From: an uncultured Collinsella sp.
GTDB lineage: Bacteria; Actinomycetota; Coriobacteriia; Coriobacteriales; Coriobacteriaceae
NCBI GenBank assembly: GCA_934654625.1
Contig: CAKUGM010000043.1
Span: 1 to 14,087 of the forward strand
DNA: 14,087 nt
Direction: 5' to 3'
Shown here in pieces: positions 1-7,064 of this stretch; the first letter of the stretch is position 1; every line of letters starts with the position of its first letter. The notes beneath the pieces are model-generated. The model did no database searches, was not told the DNA's origin, and saw only the letters and a program-made list of their open reading frames with translations. The translations under genes were made by a program, and so were the position numbers.

Positions 1-12
1 CACACCCCGCGC

Positions 13-768
13 CTACGGGTGGAGATACTGCCCGTGCGCGCGGGTCTTGGGGCCGCGCTGAATTGCAAACCGAGGACAGCTATGCAGGCAGCGCAGGCAT
101 GCTGCACACTCAGATTTGCTCCATGCGGGCACACCATCGTGCATCTGAATAGCATCGGCCGGGCAGTGCTTTGCGCACAAACCGCAGCCCACGCACGCAT
201 CTGTATCAACGGTAAACTTGCTCGTATCCTGACATACGGGCAGGCCAAAGCGGTAGTAGAGCTTGGCGGCAAACGTCGGGACGGCGCGGCGCACATGGTT
301 TCCCGCCATGCGGTTGGCTATCATCTGCGCGCACTCATCGATTTGCTCGTCTGCACGGGCGTTGGTTGCCGCCACCTTCCCTGTATCGGAAAGATCGAAC
401 ATGGGCGTCCAAGTGTCCGGCATCCGGACGCTGTATTGTGCCGCCGTCTCGACGCCTTGTTCGCGCAGCAGGTTGGCAGCAAAGCGCGTGGTCTGCCCAG
501 CAGTGGTACCAAAAGTCGTTGCGGTAAAGACATATGCGTTGGCAGGAACTTCGAACGTTGCGCGTTCGAGAAAATCGACAGCCGGCGTGGGTAGGCCCCA
601 GCAATACGTGGGGGCAATAAATCCTAGGTAACCATTCTTTTCAACGGAGATATGAGGAGTGGCGTCGCCTTTGAACGTCTCGATCGAAACGGCGACATCG
701 CCCACATGCTTGGCAATCAGCTCGGCAACATGGCGGCTGTTGCCCTCTGCGCTAAAGTACAAAATCAT
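13..768 (-). CDS. EFR1-type flavodoxin-like protein with two 4Fe-4S clusters
   Basis: A 251-residue cytoplasmic redox protein. Seen: the N-terminus reads MILYFSAEGNS, a flavodoxin-type FMN phosphate-binding loop. The C-terminal third carries two 4Fe-4S motifs of the form CxxCxxCxxxCP, with cysteines at about 192/195/198/202 and 221/224/227/231. This layout matches the EFR1 family of flavodoxin-ferredoxin fusions in anaerobes, thought to move low-potential electrons; the partner is unknown. Start choice: ATG at 768 gives the usual family N-terminus, with GGAGGAG about 12 bases upstream. An in-frame ATG at 804 has GGAGG only 3 bases away and would add 12 residues. Neither ribosome site is ideally spaced. 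The gene is divergent from the methyltransferase to its right. The stop is TAG at 13-15; what follows lies outside the window. Family assignment is firm; physiological role is not. Confidence 0.88.
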   Translation of the reverse strand: MILYFSAEGNSRHVAELIAKHVGDVAVSIETFKGDATPHISVEKNGYLGFIAPTYCWGLPTPAVDFLERATFEVPANAYVFTATTFGTTAGQTTRFAANLLREQGVETAAQYSVRMPDTWTPMFDLSDTGKVAATNARADEQIDECAQMIANRMAGNHVRRAVPTFAAKLYYRFGLPVCQDTSKFTVDTDACVGCGLCAKHCPADAIQMHDGVPAWSKSECAACLRCLHSCPRFAIQRGPKTRAHGQYLHP

Positions 769-859
769 CTGGGTTCCAATCTCCTCCGTTAATTTTGCTG
801 TCATTATCCTCCAAGAAATTGCGGGACGCATAAACGGAAGGGCGGCATGCCCCACCCGG

Positions 860-888
860 TTTAGAAAACCCTCGCAGAAAGACAGCAA
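860..888 (-). promoter_or_regulatory. possible promoter of the left flavodoxin/ferredoxin gene
   Basis: On the minus strand, TTGCTG (888-883) and TCTAAA (865-860) are separated by 17 bases, a sigma-70-like arrangement with partial matches to both boxes. It lies about 92 bases upstream of the preferred ATG at 768. The rest of the 769-1075 interval holds a 10-bp palindrome at 1041-1050 (TCGATATCGA) and no convincing gene. I found no good promoter for the rightward methyltransferase. Confidence 0.3.
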
Positions 889-1075
889 GAGAACTATGAT
901 GGAAGCAATCGGCGGGCAGCCGCTCGCCACGACGCTTTAGGGGATGTCTTTTTGGTCCTTGTTCTTTAGGGAACGGTTAATCGCATAGCCCATAAAGGGT
1001 GCCGAGCGCACCTGGGTTGTTTGCGCCGTTCCAGCCTGATTCGATATCGAGCCATCAATCAGAAAGAACAACACC

Positions 1076-1798
1076 ATGCAAACGTTTCCCAAGCCAAACC
1101 GCTTTGACTCAAAACTCGTCCAGTCCAAAATCATGGGACCCAACCCGCTCAAGCTCTGCGAAGAGCTGCTTGAAGGTGTCAACATTCCGCACGGAAGCCG
1201 CGTTTGCGACCTCGGGAGCGGCAGCGGCATCACAAGTGTCATGCTCGCGCGCGAATACGGCCTTGACGTCTATTCCGTTGACCTTTGGAGCGACCCTTGC
1301 GAGAACCGAGCATTCTTTCGCGACATGGGCGTTCCCGACGATACGATTCATCCCGTAAAAGCAGATGCATCGCAGGGCTTGCCTTTTAAACCCGAATTCT
1401 TCGACGCCGTGGTGAGCATCGACTCGTACAACTACTATGGGCGCGACCCCCGATACCTGGGCGAAAAGCTCCTACCGTACGTCAAACCGGGATGCAAGCT
1501 CTACCTTTCCATCCCCGGCATGGCGCACGATTGCCACAGCGACCTCCCAGATTGCCTGATCGCCTCCTGGACCCCTGAGCAACTGGAATACATGCACGAC
1601 ATGGACTGGTGGCGCGCCATGATCGAGCAGACGGCCGAGGTCCGCATCTTGGATATGCACGCCATGGCCTGCACGCATGAAGCCTGGGCCGATTGGATTG
1701 TCTGCGACAACGAATATGCCGCGGGCGACCGCGCGGCCATTGCAGCAGGCGCGCTCGATTACCTCAACACCATCGCCATCACGCTGCAAAAACAATAG
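1076..1798 (+). CDS. class I SAM-dependent methyltransferase
   Basis: A 240-residue soluble methyltransferase of unknown substrate. Seen: the SAM-binding motif I reads VCDLGSGSG at about residues 43-51, followed by an acidic residue at the end of the second strand (SVDLW, about 67-71) expected to hold the ribose hydroxyls. A later ADAS motif (about 96-99) and an FFDAVVSIDSYNYYG stretch (about 108-122) fit motifs III-IV of the Rossmann-type fold. Length is typical for a small-molecule methyltransferase without accessory domains. The ATG at 1076 is preceded only by a weak purine-rich stretch (AGAAAG at 1061-1066), so initiation may be inefficient, but the first residues lead straight into the conserved region. 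The gene stands alone on the plus strand, divergent from the flavodoxin/ferredoxin gene. Nothing in the neighbourhood indicates the methyl acceptor. Confidence 0.85.
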   Translation: MQTFPKPNRFDSKLVQSKIMGPNPLKLCEELLEGVNIPHGSRVCDLGSGSGITSVMLAREYGLDVYSVDLWSDPCENRAFFRDMGVPDDTIHPVKADASQGLPFKPEFFDAVVSIDSYNYYGRDPRYLGEKLLPYVKPGCKLYLSIPGMAHDCHSDLPDCLIASWTPEQLEYMHDMDWWRAMIEQTAEVRILDMHAMACTHEAWADWIVCDNEYAAGDRAAIAAGALDYLNTIAITLQKQ

Positions 1799-1807
1799 CC
1801 GCCTTGT

Positions 1808-1842
1808 GGCGAGGCGAGTTCTGCACAAAGGCTCGCCCCGCC
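1808..1842 (+). terminator. weak hairpin after the methyltransferase gene
   Basis: GGCG-A-GGCGAG (1808-1818) can pair with CTCGCC-C-CGCC (1832-1842) around a 13-base loop, a ten-pair stem with one mismatch, starting ten bases after the methyltransferase stop. There is no U-tract after it, so it may be a weak terminator or a 3'-end stabilising structure. Confidence 0.35.
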
Positions 1843-1880
1843 CTGCAGTGCACGCAAGACCATCGAAGTTGACGATTTTT

Positions 1881-1948
1881 TGCCAAGCGTGGCAGTTTGG
1901 TAAAACGTCTTGCGCAGTACGCGCAGCATGATGCAATTCGCCTATACT
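1881..1948 (+). promoter_or_regulatory. putative promoter region of the membrane-protein pair, with two dyads
   Basis: A good -10 hexamer, TATACT, lies at 1943-1948, 58 bases before the ATG at 2006. No good -35 sits at the right spacing. Instead the -35 position is covered by a dyad, TGCGC-AGTAC-GCGCA (1911-1925), and a second dyad, TGCCA-AGCG-TGGCA (1881-1894), lies further upstream. A poor -35 overlapped by a dyad could mean activator-dependent transcription; that is inference. Confidence 0.4.
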
Positions 1949-2005
1949 GCTTCAAATAGAAACAGCCCGATGCGACAGTGCGTCGATAGACTAAGGAGAC
2001 TTCTT

Positions 2006-2416
2006 ATGGCTTGTTTTGTTGTTGGAGGCGGCGAGGCCGTTGCCGTTACTGCCGTTCGTTCCATCGTCAAGAAAAAGGAGATGGAGCGCGGTATCGTCGA
2101 TAAGGACGGCAATCAGCTCACCGACGCTGCCGAAACCGGCATCTGTTGGACCCGCAAGCTCGGCTGGCTGTGCAACATGCTGTGGGGCGGCGTTATCCTG
2201 CTGTGCATCGAGCATATCTGGCATGGCGAGGTCGTACCCTTCCCGCCGTTCCTGACCGCCATGTACAACGCGGCCGATACCTCCGCCATGCTCCACGAGA
2301 TGGCGACCGTCGGCGTGGGCATGTGCGTCATGGTCACCGTATGCTGGGCCATCGTCACCGTCGTGGCCGACGCCGTGGTCAAGCGCTCCGCACACGCGGT
2401 TGCGACCGAGGCCTAA
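2006..2416 (+). CDS. small conserved-looking membrane protein (first of a pair)
   Basis: A 136-residue membrane protein I cannot assign to a named function. Start: ATG at 2006 has an excellent AAGGAG (1993-1998) seven bases upstream; an in-frame start further left would add 32 unconvincing residues. Seen: an N-terminal moderately hydrophobic MACFVVGGGEAVAV segment, a basic/charged stretch (about 18-40), a membrane segment at about 51-69 (KLGWLCNMLWGGVILLCIEH), and another at about 101-122. Between them is IEHIWHGEVVPFPPFL and then MLHEMATVG, so His70, His73 and His97 with Glu69 and Glu75 lie at membrane edges, where they could bind metal, heme or protons. The next gene starts one base after the stop, so the two are almost certainly co-expressed. 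I recall similar unnamed proteins in other anaerobes but cannot verify that here. Confidence 0.82.
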   Translation: MACFVVGGGEAVAVTAVRSIVKKKEMERGIVDKDGNQLTDAAETGICWTRKLGWLCNMLWGGVILLCIEHIWHGEVVPFPPFLTAMYNAADTSAMLHEMATVGVGMCVMVTVCWAIVTVVADAVVKRSAHAVATEA

Positions 2417-2417
2417 T

Positions 2418-2726
2418 ATGACGCTCATCATCACGCTTCTTGCCGCCGCCATCGCCACCATTGCGTGGTACGTCGCCGGCCCCAAGAGCCAGCTGAAGAT
2501 CGGCGTCCTTGCCCTCATGTACTGGGGAGCGGGCCTTATGTGGACGGTGGACGGCATTGCCAGCCTCATCGAAGGCGAGGCTTTCATCGAGATCGTCGAC
2601 CACGCCGCAATGATCGACGATGCCCTGTTGGGCCTTGTCATCGCAACGACCGGCCTTATCGCCTGGGCACTTTACCTGCTTGTCAAAGATCCCAAGGGGA
2701 TGGTCCGCAAGTCGCTGACAGCCTAA
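2418..2726 (+). CDS. small conserved-looking membrane protein (second of a pair)
   Basis: A 102-residue protein with three predicted membrane segments at about residues 2-20, 28-50 and 68-90, ending in a basic tail (DPKGMVRKSLTA) that probably faces the cytoplasm. Conserved-looking features are the WTVDGI stretch at the end of helix two and an acidic loop (EGEAFIEIVDHAAMIDDA) between helices two and three. The ATG at 2418 follows the upstream stop after a single base, with GAGG at 2408-2411 six bases upstream; an earlier in-frame start at 2400 would overlap the upstream gene. Tight coupling suggests equal expression and a physical complex of the two small proteins. A strong terminator follows. 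Function unknown. Confidence 0.82.
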   Translation: MTLIITLLAAAIATIAWYVAGPKSQLKIGVLALMYWGAGLMWTVDGIASLIEGEAFIEIVDHAAMIDDALLGLVIATTGLIAWALYLLVKDPKGMVRKSLTA

Positions 2727-2758
2727 CGCCTGGCCAGCTCGCCACAACGCGAATGCAT

Positions 2759-2794
2759 AACGCTCCTGGTAAAAGTATCTACCAGGAGCGTTTT
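2759..2794 (+). terminator. strong intrinsic terminator after the membrane-protein pair
   Basis: A perfect 13-bp stem (2759-2771 pairing with 2780-2792) encloses an eight-base loop. The run TTTT at 2791-2794 overlaps the base of the stem and ends the structure on the plus strand. It closes the 2006-2726 unit. The convergent MFS gene stops at 2831 and its transcript would read into the same hairpin from the other side, but without a U-tract. Confidence 0.88.
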
Positions 2795-2830
2795 CCTTGC
2801 TTATCGAAGCCGGATGACACTCCGTCGTAC

Positions 2831-4054
2831 CTATTTCCCTGCGCCGCGCAGCGCCAAGAGCAGCAGCACGCTGGCCGCGGTTTCAAGAACCAGCGCGTAC
2901 ACGACGATCGCTGCCTGGCCGTGAGCATACAGGGCACCCGTCACGCCGGCGCCCACAAACGAGCCCACGCCCATGAAAACCGAGAACATGCCGTACGACG
3001 TCGCGCGCTTGCAGCCCGGCACCATATCCGCAACCGCCGCACGCATAATCGATTCCTGGATGCCCAGGCTTGCGCCCCACAGGACCACGCCCGCAATCAC
3101 CGAGGCAAGACTGTCGCCAAACGCAAAGAATGGAACGATCGCACTCACCACCGGCAGGACGAACAGCACGCGCACGCCCACCTTGTCGTACATCGACCCC
3201 GTTATCAGCGCGAACACGCCGTCGATGCCCATCGCCACCGCGTACAGCACGGCTACCGTCGGCGCCGAGACGATGCTGGCCGAAACCATATGGAACGACA
3301 TGACGCCAAACGTCCCTACGCCAGCTAAGACCAAGCCGCAAAAGCCCGTGTAGATCCAAAAGAGGCGTGGAAGCTTGATGGGCTGAGCCGCAGCGACCTT
3401 CGACGCGCCTGCAGCGTCTCCCTCGGCCGCCTCACCCTCATCGCCTTCCTCAAACACCTCGGGACGCGGAACGCGATAACGCAGATACAAAAGCACGCCG
3501 ATGGCACCAAGGCCGGGGATGAGCATCACGCCGAGTGCGGGCCCATACGCGTTATGTGTCGCCTGCAGAATCGCCGCCGCGATGAGCGGTCCCGCTACGG
3601 CACCCACTTGATCGAGCGCCTCGTGAAAGGCAAAGCCCTTGCCGCGGCCCACGCGAGAAGCCGCATGCGAGAGCATGGCATCACGCGAAGGCGTGCGCAG
3701 CGACTTGCCAAAGCGCTCGAACACAATGAGAAACGAGACACCCAGCACACTTCCCGCAAATCCCATGGCGGGAACAGCGAAGCCCGTTGCCGCATAGCCT
3801 AAGATAGCGAAAAGCCAGTAGCGACCGGAGCGATCGGCAGCCGGCCCGCTCGCCAAGCGCCCCGCCAGAGATGTTGCCTCGCCCAGGCCCGAAACCAAGC
3901 CCACGACCGCCGCCGTAGCACCCACCGAGTACAGCAGTGGACCTTGAACCGAAAGCGCCGCCTCGTACACGATGTCCATGAGCATGCTCACGATGCCAAA
4001 GCCCAGGATGAACCCCATCGGGCTTGCCGCGCCTGCCTTCGATTTCCCTAGCAT
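2831..4054 (-). CDS. MFS transporter
   Basis: A 407-residue integral membrane protein of the major facilitator superfamily, a proton-coupled or facilitative small-molecule carrier; the substrate cannot be told. Seen: about twelve hydrophobic segments in two halves, a loop 2-3 signature reading GRLASGPAADRSGRYW (about 65-80) that matches the G-x-x-x-D-R-x-G-R motif A, and an acidic, alanine-rich cytoplasmic loop (about 208-230, VFEEGDEGEAAEGDAAG) between the halves. The ATG at 4054 has GAGGG seven bases upstream. The gene lies 83 bases downstream of feoB in the same direction, but a terminator falls between them, so it probably has its own promoter in the short gap. There is no partner gene that would suggest drug efflux, metabolite export or siderophore export. 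Confidence 0.9.
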   Translation of the reverse strand: MLGKSKAGAASPMGFILGFGIVSMLMDIVYEAALSVQGPLLYSVGATAAVVGLVSGLGEATSLAGRLASGPAADRSGRYWLFAILGYAATGFAVPAMGFAGSVLGVSFLIVFERFGKSLRTPSRDAMLSHAASRVGRGKGFAFHEALDQVGAVAGPLIAAAILQATHNAYGPALGVMLIPGLGAIGVLLYLRYRVPRPEVFEEGDEGEAAEGDAAGASKVAAAQPIKLPRLFWIYTGFCGLVLAGVGTFGVMSFHMVSASIVSAPTVAVLYAVAMGIDGVFALITGSMYDKVGVRVLFVLPVVSAIVPFFAFGDSLASVIAGVVLWGASLGIQESIMRAAVADMVPGCKRATSYGMFSVFMGVGSFVGAGVTGALYAHGQAAIVVYALVLETAASVLLLLALRGAGK

Positions 4055-4078
4055 GCGATGACCCTCGAATCCTCAACC

Positions 4079-4090
4079 AGCAACGTTGCT
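4079..4090. promoter_or_regulatory. 12-bp perfect palindrome upstream of the MFS gene
   Basis: AGCAACGTTGCT is a perfect palindrome 25 bases before the MFS start codon and five bases past the U-tract of the feoB terminator. In such a short leader it could be an operator for the transporter gene. A weak TTGAGC/ATTCGA pair on the minus strand overlaps it. Chance occurrence is possible. Confidence 0.3.
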
Positions 4091-4094
4091 CAAT

Positions 4095-4128
4095 AAAAAA
4101 GGAACAAAGCCCTTGAAGACTTTGTTCC
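4095..4128 (-). terminator. intrinsic terminator of the feoAB gene
   Basis: On the minus strand a perfect 9-bp stem (4128-4120 with 4109-4101) has a ten-base loop and is followed directly by six T residues (4100-4095). It begins ten bases after the feoB stop codon and separates iron transport from the MFS gene. Confidence 0.9.
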
Positions 4129-4137
4129 CCTCTTACA

Positions 4138-6501
4138 CTAGAGCAACCCCACGAGCAAAAACGCGGTATGCACGATAAAGGCGATGATCCAGGCAACCGT
4201 CACCTGCAGGGCAAAAACCGCCACGGCATAACGCCCGCCCAGCTCGGAGCGCACGGTACTGATGGCCGCCACACAGGGTGGATAGAGCAGGACGAACACC
4301 AGGAACACATACGCGATAGGCGCCGTGAACATGCTCGAAAGCGCCGCGGCCGACGTGGAACCCAGCAGCACAGTAAGCGTCGAGATAACGCTCTCCTTGG
4401 CGATGAGGCCGCACACGAGCGCCGTCGAAGTGCGCCAGTCGCCAAAACCGAGCGGCGCGAACACGGGAGCCAAAAGCCCGCCCAGGCCCGCGAGCATGCT
4501 TTGAGACTGGTCGGTCACCACGTTGAAGCGAATGTCGAACGTCTGCAGAAACCAGATCACAACCGAGGCCGCAAAGATGATGGTAAACGCCTTGGTGATA
4601 AAGCCCTTGGCCTTGTCCCATGCAAGCAGCAGCGTGGTCTTGGCGCTGGGCATGCGGTAGTTGGGAAGCTCCATAATAAAGGGCACGGGCTCGCCTTTAA
4701 ACGTTGTGCGATTGAGAATCACCGCAACGAGCATGCCCACCAGGATGCCCAGGATATAGAGCGAAACCATAGCGGGAACCGTTGCCTGCGGGAAGAATGC
4801 CGCGCAAAGCAAGCCGTAGACGGGGAGCTTTGCCGAGCAGCTCATAAACGGCGTAAGCATGACCGTCATCTTGCGATCGTGGTCGGACGGCAGGGTGCGT
4901 GTGGACATGATAGCGGGCACGCTGCAGCCAAAGCCCACGAGCATGGGCACGAAGCTGCGGCCCGAAAGGCCAAAGCGGCGCAAGATCTTGTCCATCACAA
5001 ACGCGACGCGCGCCATATAGCCCGAGTCCTCGAGAATCGAGAGCAGCAGGAACAACACGACGATGATGGGCAGAAACGAAAGCACACTTCCCACACCGGT
5101 GAGCACACCGTTAACCACAAGGGAGCGGACCACGGGATTGGTGCCGAATGCCGTAAGACCTGCGTCTGCCGCGTCGATCACTATCGAAACCAGCTGCTCG
5201 AGCAGTCCCTGGAGCGCCGCACCGATAACGCCGAAGGTGAGCCAAAAGACGAGCCCCATGATGAGGATGAACATCGGGATGGCGGTAAAGCGTCCCGTGA
5301 GCACACGGTCGATGGCAACGGAGCGCTTGTGCTCGCGGCTCTCATGAGGCTTGACTACACAGGTGGCACACACGTCCTCGATAAAGGTAAAGCGCATGTC
5401 GGCAAGAGCGCATAGGCGATCGCTGCCCGACTCCTCCTCCATCTGGCAGATGATGTGCTCGATAGCGTCAAGCTCGTTTTGGTCGAGATTTAGGGCCTTG
5501 ATGACCAGCGCGTCGCCTTCGACGAGTTTGGTTGCCGCAAAGCGCAGGGGAATCGCCGCCGCCTTGGCATGGTCCTCGATCAGGTTTGCGATACCGTGGA
5601 TGCAGCGGTGAAGCGCACCGTGATCGGGGCTGTCGGCCGCGCTCGAGCAAAAGTCGATGCGGCCCGGACGCTCGCCGTAGCGGGCGATGTGCATGGCATG
5701 CTCCACGAGTTCGCCGATGCCTTCGTTCTTTGCCGCCGAGATGGGCACCACGGGCACGCCGAGCTCGCGCTCGAGTAGGTTGACGTCGATGGTGCCGCCG
5801 TTTGCCGTAACCTCGTCCATCATGTTGAGGGCGATGACCATAGGTCGATCGAGCTCCATAAGCTGAAGCGTGAGGTAAAGATTGCGCTCGATATTGGTGG
5901 CGTCGATGATGTCAATCACCGCGTCGGGCTGCGACTCGAGAATAAACTGACGGCTCACGACTTCCTCGCCCGTGTACGGGGAAAGCGAGTAGATGCCGGG
6001 AAGGTCGGTGACCGTCGCCTCGGGATGATTGCGGATCTGACCATCTTTACGGTCGACCGTCACGCCGGGGAAGTTGCCCACGTGCTGGTTCGATCCGGTA
6101 AGACAGTTGAACAGCGTGGTCTTGCCGCAGTTCTGGTTGCCGGCAAGGGCAAACGTGATAGGAGAGCCCTCGGGCACTGCTTTTTTCGTGCGGCGCGGAT
6201 AGTATCCCTCGCCCAAAGCGGGATGCGCGACGCTGCCCGTTTGCGGAGCATGGCGCGCAACGGTATCGGTATCGTGAACATCCACAAGCTCGATGCGCGC
6301 CGCGGTGTCGCGGCGAAGGGTGAGCTCGTAGCCACGCAGGCGAATCTCCATGGGGTCGCCCATGGGGGCGTACTTCATCATGGTCACTTCGGTGCCGGGA
6401 GTCAGGCCCATATCAAGAATGTGCTGATGCAACGCCACGTCGTCCGACGCCACCGACGCGATGATCGCATCCTTACCGATCTCCAGCTCGTCGAGCTTCA
6501 C
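4138..6501 (-). CDS. feoB: FeoA-FeoB fusion, ferrous iron transporter
   Basis: A 787-residue inner-membrane Fe(II) importer with the cytosolic FeoA domain fused in front of FeoB. FeoA spans about residues 1-72 (SH3-like, with DMGLTPGTEV). The FeoB G-domain shows all GTPase motifs: G1 GNQNCGKT (121-128), G2 threonine in GVTVD (about 148), G3 DLPG (166-169), G4 NMMD (226-229) and G5 SAAKNEG (255-261). The membrane part keeps the FeoB signatures SCSAKLPVY and GFGCSVPAIMSTRTL, with lysine in the first where arginine is common. Start: GTG at 6501 with GAGGGG seven bases upstream; an upstream in-frame TTG lacks support. Fused FeoAB proteins are known in other anaerobes. No feoC is visible. A promoter lies at 6582-6610 and a terminator at 4095-4128, so it is a monocistronic unit. 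Confidence 0.96.
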   Translation of the reverse strand: MKLDELEIGKDAIIASVASDDVALHQHILDMGLTPGTEVTMMKYAPMGDPMEIRLRGYELTLRRDTAARIELVDVHDTDTVARHAPQTGSVAHPALGEGYYPRRTKKAVPEGSPITFALAGNQNCGKTTLFNCLTGSNQHVGNFPGVTVDRKDGQIRNHPEATVTDLPGIYSLSPYTGEEVVSRQFILESQPDAVIDIIDATNIERNLYLTLQLMELDRPMVIALNMMDEVTANGGTIDVNLLERELGVPVVPISAAKNEGIGELVEHAMHIARYGERPGRIDFCSSAADSPDHGALHRCIHGIANLIEDHAKAAAIPLRFAATKLVEGDALVIKALNLDQNELDAIEHIICQMEEESGSDRLCALADMRFTFIEDVCATCVVKPHESREHKRSVAIDRVLTGRFTAIPMFILIMGLVFWLTFGVIGAALQGLLEQLVSIVIDAADAGLTAFGTNPVVRSLVVNGVLTGVGSVLSFLPIIVVLFLLLSILEDSGYMARVAFVMDKILRRFGLSGRSFVPMLVGFGCSVPAIMSTRTLPSDHDRKMTVMLTPFMSCSAKLPVYGLLCAAFFPQATVPAMVSLYILGILVGMLVAVILNRTTFKGEPVPFIMELPNYRMPSAKTTLLLAWDKAKGFITKAFTIIFAASVVIWFLQTFDIRFNVVTDQSQSMLAGLGGLLAPVFAPLGFGDWRTSTALVCGLIAKESVISTLTVLLGSTSAAALSSMFTAPIAYVFLVFVLLYPPCVAAISTVRSELGGRYAVAVFALQVTVAWIIAFIVHTAFLLVGLL

Positions 6502-6581
6502 GCAAGGTCCCCTCAGATAGAACAAAGCGGGACAAACCCCTCCAGGGAGTCTGACCCACTCGGTTAGCTTTCTTGCGAAAA

Positions 6582-6610
6582 ACTCTAGCGCGTTATGTGC
6601 GAGCTTGCAA
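6582..6610 (-). promoter_or_regulatory. predicted feoAB promoter
   Basis: On the minus strand TTGCAA (6610-6605) and TAGAGT (6587-6582) are separated by exactly 17 bases, each matching four of six consensus positions. A short dyad, GCTTG-N7-CAAGC (6603-6619), overlaps the -35 box, and TTTC-N4-GAAA (6569-6580) lies just downstream of the -10. Either could be an iron- or redox-responsive operator, but neither resembles a classic 19-bp DtxR/IdeR or Fur box. Confidence 0.5.
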
Positions 6611-6638
6611 ACGTCAAGCCCGTTTTATCTGCCGTTCG

Positions 6639-7064
6639 TTAATGGCAGCAGTGATGGCCTTCGCCATGATCATGACCGTGGCCGCCGCAACCGCAGCCCT
6701 CGTGGCCGTGGCCATGCTCATGACCATGTCCACCACAGCCGCACGTGGCGCCCTCGGTCTGCGTGACCTCGCCCGCAAGGAAGACGTTCACGATGTCGTC
6801 GCAGTCACCCGCCGCACCGGGATAGATGTCGATGCCGGTCTGAGCGAGGGCGTTAATAGCCCCGCCGCCGATGCCGCCGCAGATAAGCACGTCGACGCCG
6901 CCTGCCGCGAGCACACCGGCAAGAGCACCATGACCAGCACCGTTTGAGCCAACGACCTGCGAAGATACAACCTTGCCATCCTCGATGTCATAGATCTTGA
7001 ATTGCTCCGTGCGACCAAAGTGCTGGAAAATCTTACCGTCTTCGTACGTAACCGCAATCCTCAT
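6639..7064 (-). CDS. possible internal translation product: stand-alone NifX-like domain
   Basis: Inside the DUF134-NifX gene, the ATG at 7064 begins exactly at the first residue of the NifX-like domain and has AAGGAG six bases upstream, encoded by the linker KKES. Initiation here would yield a 141-residue NifX-like protein with the His/Cys tail but no HTH domain. The arrangement suggests two formerly separate genes that fused, or one gene giving two products. The ribosome site is seen; its use is inference. Confidence 0.45.
   Translation of the reverse strand: MRIAVTYEDGKIFQHFGRTEQFKIYDIEDGKVVSSQVVGSNGAGHGALAGVLAAGGVDVLICGGIGGGAINALAQTGIDIYPGAAGDCDDIVNVFLAGEVTQTEGATCGCGGHGHEHGHGHEGCGCGGHGHDHGEGHHCCH

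Noticed and set aside
2465..3328. 287-codon plus-strand open frame overlapping the second small membrane protein and the MFS gene
   Set aside because: It crosses a strong terminator and has H/R-rich, domain-free translation; both overlapped genes have good coding evidence.
4168..5415. 415-codon plus-strand open frame inside feoB
   Set aside because: It is rich in H, R, K, E and D, typical of the antisense of a membrane-protein gene in high-G+C DNA. It has no domain signature, and the opposite strand encodes a clear FeoB.
6502..6638. Classic Fur or DtxR/IdeR box upstream of feoAB
   Set aside because: I looked for a 19-bp inverted repeat of the IdeR or Fur type and found only short dyads (6569-6580 and 6603-6619).
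6629..6648. Terminator hairpin (CTGCC/GGCAG) at the end of DUF134-NifX
   Set aside because: The stem has only five pairs and no U-tract on the minus strand; too weak to call.
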